In this document: positions 34,157 to 45,531 of the stretch, one piece after another | Numbering within the stretch: the stretch's first letter is position 1 | Layout of the letters: each line of letters starts with the position of its first letter | NCBI RefSeq assembly: GCF_000149955.1 | Contig: NC_030993.1 | Location: forward strand, 782,068-846,067 | Source: Fusarium oxysporum f. sp. lycopersici 4287 | Taxonomy: Eukaryota; Ascomycota; Sordariomycetes; Hypocreales; Nectriaceae | Direction: 5' to 3' | DNA: 64,000 nucleotides | Notes under the pieces: generated by a model | What the model was told of the DNA's origin: nothing | Database searches by the model: none | The model's input: the letters and a program-made list of their open reading frames with translations, nothing else | Made by a program: the position numbers and the translations under genes

Positions 34157-35457
34157 CCTTCCTTATCAGATAGACGTCTCCAGGTGTTGTGAGGGAAGAG
34201 CCGCACCGGTGCGGGTTTCATTTTGTGCCTTGCAGCTATGTGGAAATGTCAACTATTAAAAGAAGGCAATTGTCAAAGCCTCGGGCTCGGGCTCGGGACC
34301 GAGAGCAAAGCCAAGCCATGTCGACAGCTGTCACGTCAAACCCTTGATGTATCAACTCGCTTGCAGCATTTGAGTCGCTTGGTGGTATATATCTGAAATG
34401 AAAGTGGCTTCTACAGATCCTGCAGGATCATTTTGGTTACATCGATAAAACCTTATGGATCTGTTAACCCATGCTCAACCAGGTGGAATGGGATGAGTAC
34501 CCACCTGGACCCGGTAAATCGGCAGTTAGATGTTAATTGTGGTAATCGCCGGGAAGCTTGGTATAAGACAAGATGAGACTTGATCTGGAGCTTAGGAGGA
34601 ACCTCAAACACTGGTCTGTGAGGAGCGAGATGAGGTGATGTGACTAGTCAGCAAGGGCCTCATTGTAGTTACACATTCGTTATCAAGCGATATCGGTTCA
34701 ATAAGCTTCATGCGGAGCTCTTCTGTGCCTGCTGAGAGGGGTAATAGTGAACGCAATATCGGCACCGAGGCCGTCTCTCATCCCAGCTGTGCCTCCGGTG
34801 CTGGATCCACACGGGTTCGGAAGGGTCCCACAAATACGGAGTAGGGCATCGACCATCGGAGGTTTAAGTTTAATTGATCACGGAGTAGGTACAATACAGC
34901 AGATGAATGGTGCACCGTGAGATCCTGTATCAAACGAAGATAAAGCCTACTGCTGGTAGAAAACACAAGAAATACCATCAATCTAGAACCTTCTCAACCC
35001 GCCCGCCAACCTACAACCCCCAAGCCCAGATCGACGATCTCAAAAATAAGCACTCTCAGACGTCTCCCCATTCCCGAAGAAGCAACCACTTAAAAAGAGC
35101 CAAGCATCAAACATAGCATCAACCATTAACTAAAAGTGACATCTCTTCAACGGCCATTAGCTCACAGTACCTTGTTCTCACAAGGCTGACCTGATGTAAA
35201 ACACTTCTTACCTCATCAAGACGCAATGTTTCACAAAACAACCTCCTCATCTCGTCGCGTGGTTGGGTGACGTCACATGCACATCGCGAAATCGAGAGCA
35301 TGACGACGTCACGACTTGCTCTTAAATCCAGGAACAAGAAAGTGAAGTAGACAAGGTCATAAAAGGCAGCCAAGAGCTCTCTTTTTCAAATAGCTTTTTC
35401 TCAACGAAACACTTACCTACCTACACTTGAACAAGAGCAACACGATCAACAGACAAA
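34157..35457. other. Intergenic, no gene seen
   Basis: Shared upstream region of two divergent genes. It contains GC-rich alternating GGGCTC units near 34283-34300 and C/A-rich leader sequence before 35458. No supported ORF. Confidence 0.5.
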
Positions 35458-35808
35458 ATGGCCATCACAAGTGCTATCAGCGATCTCTTCAGCTCCATCT
35501 ACGAGCTTCTCGCCTCAGTCTTCAACACCTTCTACTCCGTCATCCACTCCATTCTCTCCGCTGTTCTCGGCTTCGTTCAGGGTCTTTTCAACCTCATCGG
35601 CGATGTCGTCTCCGGTCTTGTTGAGGTCACCGGTGGCGTGGGCAAGTTTGTAGCCAGTGAGTTCCCTCCTTCGTATTTACATCATTTTTTGCGTGCTGAC
35701 GATGACAAAGGCAACGCTGCTATTCTTGCTATTGGTGTCCTCGGTACCTTCGCTTATGTGAGGTATACCGCGCAGGGACGGGCTGTTGCGAACAAGAAGA
35801 CTCAGTAA
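35458..35808 (+). CDS. Small hydrophobic protein
   Basis: Two exons, 35458-35656 and 35711-35808, with a 54-nt intron (GTGAGT, GCTGAC branch, AAAG), give 98 residues. The N-terminal two thirds is almost wholly amphipathic or hydrophobic, with a heptad-like pattern of Phe, Leu and Val (FSSIYELLASVFNTFYSVI, then LGFVQGLFNLIGDVVSGL). A second membrane helix follows the splice junction (AAILAIGVLGTFAYV), and the C-terminus is basic (AVANKKTQ). The intron length is divisible by three and contains no in-frame stop, so retention would give a 116-residue form. A conserved intron and a strong ATG context support a real gene. Function is unknown; it is probably a membrane protein. Confidence 0.75.
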   Translation: MAITSAISDLFSSIYELLASVFNTFYSVIHSILSAVLGFVQGLFNLIGDVVSGLVEVTGGVGKFVASEFPPSYLHHFLRADDDKGNAAILAIGVLGTFAYVRYTAQGRAVANKKTQ

Positions 35809-36574
35809 ATTTTTTGACCTTGGATTATTGGGAGGTTTGCTTGGCGATGGATATACACGATACCCTGATGCTCGGTGGAAAGGACCCGGTTGGTGTTGGG
35901 GACACTAAGAAACTATCTTTCGCTATTGAATCCTAGTTTATTCAGTTAAAATTAATGCGATGCCCTTCAAACTTCAGTGACCTTTCTGTGGTTGGTCTTG
36001 TACTCGACTTTAATAAACTGCGGCTCAGTCGATCCCTTGCTGGCTCTGCAGATCATGTAATAGCCCTTGTGCTAATCTAGATCACCTTATCCAGTTGCCG
36101 TACTAAACCCGTTCACTGCCTCTGATGCGCACGAGACTTTGGGTCTTGTGACCAAGACGAAGGGGAGTTTCTGAATCACTTCAGACACAGCATTTCACGG
36201 CGCAAAGCACATCTAATATTACCTAAACCAAGTATAGGATTAAAATAAATGTCATAATTCGTTAATGTTGTAGGTTTTCCAATGAATACTCCAGTCCCAA
36301 ACTTGTCTAGATCCTTGAAACACTAAAATATCCAGAATATACACCTCATTTCATATGTATCCCAGTCTTGCGATATATCCTGTGAAAGTTCGGTTGCCCT
36401 CATAAGCCATCAAGGCCGTATCGTTTTCGTTCAATTCATTCGCCTTGGTAGTCGTCGACATGTCGTTTAAGTCAGAGTAGCAAGCATGGCCCGCATGAGC
36501 TTAGGAGGAGGTCCTGTGCAGCCGAGTCAGCCACACGTTCTCAAGAGACGCGAATAACATAAAAAGGCGCACCT
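35809..36574. other. Spacer between convergent genes
   Basis: AT-rich 3' flanks of two convergent genes, with no ORF seen. Confidence 0.55.
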
Positions 36575-38318
36575 TTAACGGTACTTAGGTACGCTAATGG
36601 CCATCCTACCTTTCTTGTCCTTCTCAATACGAGGAGGTTTGCGGTGTTCAACCACCTTCTCCAATCTTTCCTCCCGGATAACGAGTTGTCCATCTGGCAA
36701 GCGCTCGGCGCTGACGATCTCGCCGCTGGTAGAACGTCCTCGAGGTCGGTGAGCCAGCTCACGTTCCAAAGCCTTGATCTCCTTTCGGATGTCGCGACCA
36801 CTGCGGGATCGAGAGCGAGATCGGACGACGAGCTCCTCGGTGGGGTGATGGTGATGATGGTACGAGTCCCAGCTGGAGGATGTAGTGGTAGTTGTGAATC
36901 GAGATGGCGAAACGTCACGGATAACAGTCTCCTCATAGTCAAAGGGCACTTGCTGAGGAGGCGGTCCTGGCTGGTAGAAACCAGGAGGGGGACCTCCAGG
37001 CTGAACCATAGGAGGAGGCTGCATCTGGATCGGTGCTGGGGCCGGGGTCGGCATTGGATATGGTTGAGGTGGAGGCATCATCTGAACGGGTGGAGGAGGA
37101 GCTGGAGTTGCAACTGGAACAGCAGCGGGAGGTGCCTGGGCTGGGGGTGCCTGAACCGGAGGAGCGGGAGGCGGAGGAGTCTTTGCAGGCGGTGGTTCCG
37201 GGGTTGGTTCCCTGACCTTCTCCTTGGGCGGAGGTGCAGGCAAAGCAGCAGTAGGAGCCTTGGGTTCTCGAGAGGCGGCAATTTCAGCTTCGACTACGGA
37301 GTGTCAGTAGCGTATCAATTTTGCGAATTGCAGGACTTACCCTTCTTGTAATCCTCGCTGACCTTGAGCAGCTCATCAATGTTATCTTGGCCCAGAGCCT
37401 TCTGCACAATAATTGTGTTGCCCTAAATCATGTTAGACGCCGAGCAGGAATCATGGGCATTTGACTACAAACCTCTTCAAAGAATGGGTATCCGAGATCA
37501 ATGAGAGCTCGCTTGGAAACAAGCTTAGCAGGAATGCGAGTCTTGCCCTTCTTGGGATACTCGCTCTTCACTGTAGTACCTCCGCTGCTGCTAGAGGAGC
37601 GGCTAGAAGATGAAGAATACGAGCTGCTTCGAACAGAACGAGTTCGAGTAGAACGAGATTCTCGGCTGCGTCCACGGCGGTTGCGAGATCGAGTGTATTC
37701 GCGCTCACGAACACGCTCAGGCATGGATCGGTAATCATCGTCGCCATAATAGTCGGGCTCGGCAATCTTGATGTCGTCATAATACTCGTCGCCGTATCTG
37801 CGAGGTGGAGGCAGTCCTCGGGTCTTGGGAAGAGGAATAGGTGTGTAAGGAGGAGCACGATAGTCATCTCGAGGATCTCGGTGATCTCGAGGACGGACAT
37901 CCTCACGGCGAGCAGGAGGGGGGTACTCCTCACGGTCCTGGAAAAAGCGTGGTCGGCGGTCAAAAGTGTCAAGAGATGATTGTCGGCGGAGGAAACCTGG
38001 TCGACGAGGTGGAGATTCGCGACGAGGATGGTCTCGCTCTCGTTCTCTCTCTAGAACATCTGTGCGACGAGCCCAGGGAGGTGGCATATCTCGCTCTCTT
38101 TCTCGCTGTGGCTGGTAGCGAGAATCATCGCCGTAGTAGCGACGGTCACGGATGTCTTCTTCTTCGTAGTAACCGCGACCAGGTCGACGGTCATATCGCT
38201 CATCTGAGTGGTCGCGGCCTCGTGTGCTGCGTGTATATGAGCGATCGTCATCGAAGCGATCCCTGTTTTGTTCGCCTCGCATTCGCTCAAAGCGATCGCG
38301 GTCCCAGCGTTCGGCCAT
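36575..38318 (-). CDS. RS/RE-rich protein with DUF8035-type core
   Basis: Three exons, 38318-37473, 37422-37341 and 37293-36575, with 50- and 47-nt introns, give 548 residues. The N-terminal 220 residues are dense in Arg, Asp, Glu and Tyr (MAERWDRDRFERM), followed by an SR-type stretch (SRNRRGRSRESRS and a Ser run). A short folded core comes next (KLVSKRALIDLGYPFFEEGN, then NIDELLKVSEDYKK), resembling the fungal DUF8035 region. A long Pro-rich linker (PPP and PAP repeats) leads to a C-terminal module (RLPDGQLVIREERLEKVVE and RKPPRIEKDKKGRMAISVPKYR). The SR/RE composition suggests a nuclear RNA-processing setting, but that is inference from composition. Confidence 0.82.
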
Positions 38319-40802
38319 TATAACTGTGTGTGGTGTTGTGTGATTGTGGCTGCTTAAGCAGACCGGAACGTATAGAGGCTAGTCCTCTGGTGTTAGTGGT
38401 ATAGCTATCGCCTTTTAGCGAAAGGGTATTAAGTGCAAGTTAAAGGTGCAGGTGCAAAAAACGATGATGAGAGAAGGATGGAGGAGAGAAAGAGAAAGAA
38501 GAGATGATGTACTGGAGGGTGGGCGGGATACTTGATGAGTCGAGAGGGAGGGAAGAGGGCCAAGGATTAGTGGTAGGAATATTCAACTGGGATTGGATGA
38601 CCAAGATGGAGAGGATGGATGATGGAGGGTGAGAAGAGGCCGATGACGTTGACGGACTGATCCAAGACCCCGCTTGTCAAGAGATTCCAGGGCCGAACTG
38701 TCCAAGTGGATCCCCGACTTCTCAGTGGCTTGTGACTCTAGCGACAATTACAGGGGGCTGAGCGGTACAATTGCATGAGGGGAGAGCCCTGGAGCTTTAC
38801 TGTCCAGCTGATGACGACTTGTGATGAGACCGAGTTAAACAGTGAGACAGCACAACACCTGATATATATCAGACAAACAATCAAGGGTCCTTGATTATCT
38901 CGAAGAACCAATGCACGAGATCAAAGAGAAACGTTACGTGCGTAAAAGTACACAAACACAAGCTTACACAAAGAAAAAAAGAGAACCACCACTGTAACTT
39001 AACGCCCATTCGCTTCGATAGTGGTCTCGACGCCCAAGCACAAACCAAGTGGGCCGGCATAGCCAAAAGCCGGATTATGGCACATGAAATGCAGGGACTG
39101 GGATCAATTGAGGCTGTGGGAAAATGTTAGCAGTTAGATAATTCTCGATAACTGATTGAATCTGTAGAACCATATGTGAATTCCCATATAAGGCAGGGGA
39201 ATGTAAATGTTTACGAATGTCAAGTCTTGGTGTTTTACTACCAAGGCAAATGATCATCCAGCATGGGCCGACCCGAGTGTGCCCTTCTAAAAATGGCATC
39301 TTTACCAAGTTAACCTACCCTTCTCCATCTTGACGTTAACAAAAGAGAGAGAAGAAACCCACCGGGAACAAAGTTTCTCAGTCTGCAGGGTCTTCCCCTG
39401 AAGGGAACTAACGACGGAGGGGAGAGCCTCAAAGGGCTTTCGTTCTCATTCTCGTCTTTACCAAGACCAACGGCACAAGCCGTGTTTCTTTGATCATGGT
39501 AGCCCAAAGCTCGCCGCTCGGGCTCTGCTGCGTTACATTTGGGTTCTTGGCCCAGGACCCGAATAGCTCACCGGCAGATGGAATTTCCAATGGGTGACTG
39601 CAGCATCGAGGTCTGTGCAACTTGTCCATCGGAATAGCAAATTCTTACCGAATGTTTCTTTGGGAAATAACAAACTTGTTACGGGGACGTGTCAGCTTGA
39701 GTGGTCTCCTCAAGACTCATCCTTGACTGGAGCTGTCATGAAACCAAGGACCTCAAGTCGCGGGGAGATTCTCCTGTACGATGACGTCGAGAAACCAAGA
39801 CACAAGCCCTGGCCCGACCCACACAAGCCATGCAATCTCCGAACCAATCATGTCTTCCAAATTCTAACCAAGAGGTGTTGGGCATTGAAACTTGAGATCT
39901 CCAGAAGATCACTGAGACTCGGCAGGATCCGATTACATTAGGCAATCACTGCTTGGTACCTGATCAACCTTCTCGACTTCCACGAGATCAGATTTGCTCT
40001 AGGCTTCTACGGTAGCTGAATGAGGTGGGACCTCCAGATATCTGTCAGCATTTTGCAGGTATGCTCACGTGACAAATCAAATAGAGGCGTTCACAAAGTT
40101 TGGCAACGCTTCGTTCACTTAAGTTTCCACGTCACTCAAGAATCATAACCAACCGCTTGACTTCCTACACACTCGTTCCTACCTCAGTCTCTACTTCACC
40201 ACAATGTCTACGCTCGAACTGCCAGTGCGCTCAGTGTAACAGACTACCAGAGGATATCTAACGAGATCTCAGCAATTTGTGAGGCTGCGAAAAGCGATCG
40301 CTCATGTCCAACAATGAGAAGCAGCAAATAGCGGAAGAATTCAGCGCCGCTAGGAGGGTCCTTCGACCTGCTTCTCAGGTGGCTATGGACTCCGCGCCGC
40401 AATCAACATCTATGTACCCTGGAAGTCTCTAGGTACAGCACTCCAGAAGGCAGTTACGGTTACATTCGGGGCGCAAGGACTAGAAGTAACGAAAGGAGCC
40501 TGGATTTAATTATCGGACTGGTTGAACGAATGAAAGCCAGCCATATGAAAGACAAGAGATTATGACTTCGGCGTAGGGTTGTCGGGATGTTGAAGTTGGA
40601 CGCGTTGGCCTGAGACCGGTCGAGCTGCGTCAACGCCAATTTTTTCCACGGCTTATACTGGCGCTTTGAGGGCGACTACCTACGATATCATGACGCTACT
40701 AAGCTCGAGACCGAGCTCGATAAAGTGCATAAGGTACCTACCTATCTACCTAATCAATGCGTCTTCGCCCACTACCTTGGTTATCGCAAGGAGGGTCGTG
40801 TT
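38319..40802. other. Long intergenic region
   Basis: About 2.5 kb with no convincing gene. A purine-rich stretch (38460-38640) lies upstream of the RS-rich gene. Near 40200-40435 short frames separated by stops look like a decayed coding remnant. A GTG-led 115-codon frame at 39594 has no ATG and no features. Confidence 0.45.
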
Positions 40803-42545
40803 TCACCTTCTAGCATCCTCTAGCATCCCATACTCAGGCTCCAGCTTCGCGAGCCTTCGGCTTGCCCGCTCCTTCTTATACGTCTTGCGCTGCCTATTGT
40901 GACGTTGGGGTGCTGTTCGAGGCGAGGCTTCCGCGTGCGTCAATGTGTTCTTAGTGATCCGACCGCCGCAAGTTTTGCGAAGAGTGCCACTCGCTGGTTG
41001 AGGTGTCGTTGCTGACGACTGCGCCACTGCTTCGCGCATGTGAGTACCTGGGGCATCGCCTATGCCGCCTGCTTGGGGAGCTGTTGCTGGCGGCTGCGGT
41101 AATTCGTGCCCAGCGACTCTTTCGGCGAAACTGTATTCGCGAGCGAGGTCATTCTGGACCTTGAGACCGACGCCGAGTTCATCCCACACACGAAACCTAT
41201 GATTCATTTCCTCCTGATTTTGAGGTGGCGGTAGACGGCTCGTTCTTTCTGCCTTTTCTGTCAATTCAGTTGACCTTCTAATGGCCCTTTCTAGAGCCTC
41301 ACGGTCTCCCTGTTCTTCGCCCTCAATTCTTTGTAACTCTTCTGCACATGATGCAGAATCGCCCGTAGCATCAGACAGCAGGGCCTCTCGCCGTCGCTGG
41401 CGAGAGATGCGAGCGTAGGTACCTTTGAGCCAGAGATCCCATACACCGTAATCCCTGGTATTCGGTGGCAATTTGGGAGGCTGCGATCCGTAGAAGCGAT
41501 TCCAGGCGTCACGATGCTCCTGGGATTAGCTGGCCGATGCGGCTTCCTCTTCCGGGGTTACATCCTTGCCGAAATCACCAGACCCTCTTGGTGCAGAGTT
41601 ATTCCGTGGCCATTCAAGCATGCCCACTTGCGCTTCATACACAGCAACGATCTCTTCCCGCGTCCAGCCCTTCTTGGGGAGGTCGATATGGTCCTGGATG
41701 TTGTTTTGTTCGATATAGAACCGTGAAGGATTCACGTAGCGAAAGCTTTCCATTAGGTCGCGCTTCTCGCGGGCTTGCCTGTTGCCCGGCTCATTTTCAC
41801 GTCGCGACCTAGCCCTGTCTATGATTTCCTCCCTGACGAAGAACCTATGGAAGTGATACTTCTCCTCGGTCAAGTGCCAATACGTTCGCATGTACTCTAT
41901 TCGTTCCCACGGGTCTGCCGGGACAGGCGTCGGTTCGCGAGACTCGGAGCTATCGCTGTCGCTGTCGCTGTCGCTTGGTGGTGGAGGTGGTGGAGGTGGG
42001 GAAGGACTGCGCGGAAAGCCTAACTCGTTGTTGGACATTCGAGCCCACAAGCGCTTCCAGCCTTCGTCTTTGATATCGTCCCCCACAAAGTAAGAGTATG
42101 GTCTAAAAGGCCTCCCTTCGGCCTGATGCTCCATCACCCTTAGAGCTCGCTGGCGCCCCATGTACACTGGTTCATACTTATGATGGGGATTCCTTTCCTC
42201 GAGCATAGCCTTCCGCAATTGGTACCACTCTTCGCCGAAGTGCTTTCTACCCCAAGCCGAATAGGTTTCGGGATCATAGGGTTCTGGCTCGGGTGTCCAC
42301 GGCATTCGCGCATCAAAATCGTATGTATCAGGATCGTATGTTAGTGGCACCAACATCTCTCTGCCCAGTACTAATGCAGAATATGTATCTCTTTCCTCGC
42401 TTTGCTGATTGTCAACCGGGTGGACATTGTCGTTGAGGTTGTTGCCGTTGGATAGAGGACATACATTGTCAGAGGCGGCCTCAACGGATGGAGGAAGTGT
42501 TGACGTATTGCTGAGTCTGCGCTTGGGGCTTGTTTGTGGAGCCAT
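40803..42545 (-). CDS. Hypothetical charged protein, 42-nt intron or in-frame stop
   Basis: Two in-frame open blocks, 42545-41529 and 41519-40803, are separated only by a TAA at 41528-41526. A 42-nt GT-AG interval (41561-41520, GTAACC to GCTAATCCCAG) contains this stop and would join the blocks in phase 0, giving 566 residues. The N-terminal half is rich in Tyr, Asp and Glu (LTYDPDTYDFDARMPWTPEP). It has a Pro run and an acidic Ser-Asp repeat, followed by helical charged sequence. The C-terminal half is basic and helical (KTYKKERASRRLAKLEPEY). I do not recognise the family. The alternatives are a nonsense mutation or two genes. Confidence 0.65.
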
Positions 42546-43012
42546 CGAAATGATAATAGACGCGAAAATGACTGGTCAGGCTTGAAAAATAGTAAAGGGT
42601 ATGTTGCTGGCGATAGGTTGAGAGGATGGTGAGGGAGGGAATGGAGGATATTAATAGGCGATAAGTTAAGGGGGATAATAAAGGATGGAACAAAGGATGT
42701 TGCTGGCGATAAGTTGGGGGGGGGGTGGGGTGAAGGACAGAGCAAAGGACAGTGAAGGATGGAACAAAGGATATTAGTAGGTAATCATCTAAAAGGGGGG
42801 TGAAAGATATGGAATAAAGGAAGTTTATTAATAGGTGATAAGTTAAAGGGGGATAATGAAGAATGTGGAATAAAGGATGTTTGCCTACCTAGATAAGCTC
42901 TTTTTCAAGCGCAGGCTCCGTGTTCCTCTCTATGGCTTGCAATCCACGTAGATTTTGACCGCCTGAGCTGCTCGTTCCAGCTTCATTTTCTCATCAATCA
43001 TGCATCTCGAAG
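42546..43012. other. Spacer with degenerate minisatellite
   Basis: Short divergent promoter region between the hypothetical gene and the FHA-kinase pseudogene, largely made of the repeat described separately. Confidence 0.6.
42590..42880 (+). repeat. Degenerate purine-rich minisatellite
   Basis: Imperfect tandem units recur at irregular spacing of about 50-90 bp. They are built from GGATAATAAAGGATGGAA, CAAAGGATGTTGCTGG and CGATAAGTTAAGGGG blocks. A run of nine G lies at about 42717-42726. It is strongly strand-asymmetric (purine-rich plus strand). It sits directly upstream of the minus-strand hypothetical gene. Confidence 0.7.
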
Positions 43013-43343
43013 GTGGACACTGATCAGACAGTTTTCTATCTCACCCCGGAGAACGACTATTGGAGATCATTTAACATCCTGACAATAGCAACTGAACATG
43101 CCAAAACCCTAGAGACCCAAAGATGCTATGCCTGCGAATTGGATTGGACCAAAAGTCCAAGAGCCCACCGTATCTCGTCAGCTTCGGTAGACGAGACCAT
43201 AACGATGTGATCTTGAACAAGTACTTTCCGAAAACTGATCAGTGCTATTTCGATTTCAATAAGGAAACTGGAGAGCTTCTTCTCCACGACATATCGGAAT
43301 ATAGCGATACGCAACTCACCGAGATCGAATAGATCACCAACGA

Positions 43344-43380
43344 AGACGAAGACGGAGACGGAGACGGAGACGGAGAGAGA
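43344..43380 (+). repeat. Short (GGAGAC)n run
   Basis: About five copies of a GGAGAC/GAAGAC hexamer inside the FHA-kinase pseudogene. They encode an acidic Asp-Gly/Glu-Asp linker and lie just after the in-frame TAG. Confidence 0.75.
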
Positions 43381-44287
43381 AAGGAGAAGCTAGGTTATTC
43401 CCAAATATCGAGGGCCCGTCGGCAATGTGTCGTGCTTCTCAGGCCTGACTTGTACCACGATCGCGTCGAACGCCAGTGGCTCTTCCAGATCCGCGATGCT
43501 GAGTTTCGCTTGTTACCAGGAACAACACATGGCCGGAGTGAAGCTCAACTGACCAAGGAGAGGTTGGCATTCGCAAGAAACACCAACAATGATGGGACGA
43601 TCGAAAGGACTTTGCAGCAACTCGGCACGCTCGACCTGCAATCCAAGGGATTGCTAGCTCGTGAACCCCATAGTACTTGGTTCCGAGCCTCACCCAAGCG
43701 GGAAAAAGACAAGGTGATCCGAATCAAAAAGCTCAAACCGCTTGGAAGAGGCGGCCAAGGTGAAGTGCACGAGGTTGTCGACATGTATACCGGCGCGCAC
43801 TACGCTTGCAAAATCGTCGACGTAAGGACAGAGGTAACTCAATGGAAGATCCATTCCGAGATAGAGTTCAAGATGAGAGTGAAAAAAGAGGTAGAAATAG
43901 TCCAGAAGCTGACGCATGTAAGCTCCCTATTCTACATCTCCATGCTTGCCTCACGCTAATCATATCAGCCTCATATCGTGCCGTACACACACACCCAGGA
44001 ATCCAAAACCAGCCACGACATCCAGATCTTCATGCCTGTCTATGAGGGCAACCTCCACGATCTACTGCAAGCGCTCAGAGACCAGGGGCAAGAGGGGGTA
44101 CGAACCATAACCAGCAAGATGCTATACCAGATGTTACAGGCACTGGATTTCGTTCATACTCATGATCCGCCAATCATACATCGAGACGTTAAGCCTCCGA
44201 ATATCCTCCACCGCGGCGGCAACTTCTTTTTGATAGACTTCGGGATCGCCAAAGCCGTCGATGCATCAAATACTGTCGTTGGAACGG

Positions 44288-44321
44288 GATCGTATATGGC
44301 GCCTGATCGTATATGGAGCCT
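44288..44321 (+). repeat. 17-bp tandem duplication in kinase activation segment
   Basis: Copies 44288-44304 and 44305-44321 are identical except for one base (GGCGCCT versus GGAGCCT), both beginning GATCGTATATGG. Seventeen is not divisible by three, so the insertion shifts the frame exactly at the conserved APE-like motif of the kinase. Confidence 0.9.
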
Positions 44322-44966
44322 GATGTTAGGGAGAACAGGCAGCAGACGCCTAAAGTTGACATATGGGGGCTCGGCGTGACAGTGGTGGAGTTTTTAGAGC
44401 AACCCGAAGACTTTAGGACAAGACAGTTTACGGAGTGGGAGCAGTGGTACGAGTATCTCCAGACGAGTCTGAACCAACATCACTTTCCTTTCGCATCTAT
44501 GGTCACCGTCAACACCGATCGGCGTCCAACGGCTCGCGACCTACTACAAAGCTGGCGGACGAATGTCACCTTGAGTTCAGCAGCACCGCCGCTTTCGCAC
44601 CAGCTAAATGGAACGACAACGATAAACTCTGCATCACCTATTCTCATGGACTGGACACAAACGGTACCCACGACGTTTGTCCAGCTCACGCCATGCGATG
44701 AGAGCATGTAGCTATCGCAACCTAAGCTGGCGGCGATTGCATCACTTGACGTGCCTCCCAGTCCACCGGCACAGCCAGGAGCCAGACGCGGAGAGTCTTT
44801 CAAGTCTGTGAGGTCTCGCAACGAAAGGGAGAAGAAAGGTTGCAAGCGTAAGAGGCCATCACAGAATGGGGATGCACCGTCTCACTCCTCAGGGGAATCA
44901 GAACGAACGCCAGGCAGAACTCTGCGACCGAGACCGAAACGGATTCGTAAGGTAGAGGAGAGATAG

Positions 44967-45531
44967 GCATTAGGATTAGCTTAATACCAATATTTCTTGA
45001 GGGGGCTGGTGAATTGCGAGGCAATAGGGGCTCCGTTCCAGGCAGCTAAGCCTGATGCTTGGACGAGTATTTTGTATATCTAGGTAACGGTTTCTTTTTT
45101 TCAGTGAAAGGGACTTGTACAACTAAAACTCAGGCAAGGTACCGCTGTAAATGGTTGGACCGCGGGCTTTCACTTGTGTCTGCGGGAGGTTAAGGGCTGG
45201 ACGGCTGGCCGAGAAAGTCCTGCATTGAAAGTAATGACCCTTGTGAGTTACACGATATGCGAGATAGTACTTACGGATTGGTTCTGCGCTGATTTCGAGG
45301 TGATGCTTGCGTTCTAACACGGCGTAGTCATGTAAGCTTCCATTGTATCGATTGCGGGATGCAACCACCCTCCTCCCTTCCAGCAGCGTTTTGCGTATCA
45401 CAATGTGGCACTAAGGTACTTAATTGAATACATCTCACCAAATGTTCAATAAGTACTCTCGAAGCCTACTAGGTCTGCCACTCGTAACGTGAAAACTCTC
45501 AACTGAACTCCAACAACTGACGCAGAGAAAA
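44967..45531. other. Intergenic, no confident gene
   Basis: A minus-strand frame at 45401-45123 contains GT-AG-like signals (GTAAGT at about 45275) but no recognisable protein. Just before 45532 a CTGACGCAG sequence looks like an intron acceptor, perhaps of a 5' UTR intron. Confidence 0.4.

Larger units (their letters stand above)
43013..44966 (+). pseudogene. FHA-domain protein kinase, decayed
   Basis: The family layout is recognisable: an FHA-like region (VSFGRRDHNDVILN), then a kinase domain with glycine loop LGRGGQGEV, ACKIV lysine, IIHRDVKPPNIL and DFGIAK, then WGLGVTVVEFL and a basic nuclear-type tail (GCKRKRPSQ, RRPKRIRK-like). Lesions are: GTG where the start ATG is expected (43013); a frame change between about 43085 and 43125; in-frame TAG at 43330; a 17-bp tandem duplication at 44288-44321 shifting the frame after GTGSYMAPD; and in-frame TAG at 44709, after which 85 codons stay open to 44966. 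A normal 51-nt intron lies at 43918-43968. The catalytic motifs are intact, so decay appears recent. Confidence 0.8.

Noticed and set aside
36644..37351. 235-codon plus-strand ORF
   Set aside because: Antisense to the Pro-rich region of the RS/RE-rich protein; its Trp/Arg/Gly richness is produced by complementing proline codons.
39594..39941. 115-codon frame
   Set aside because: Begins with GTG, not ATG, has no recognisable motif and no splice support.
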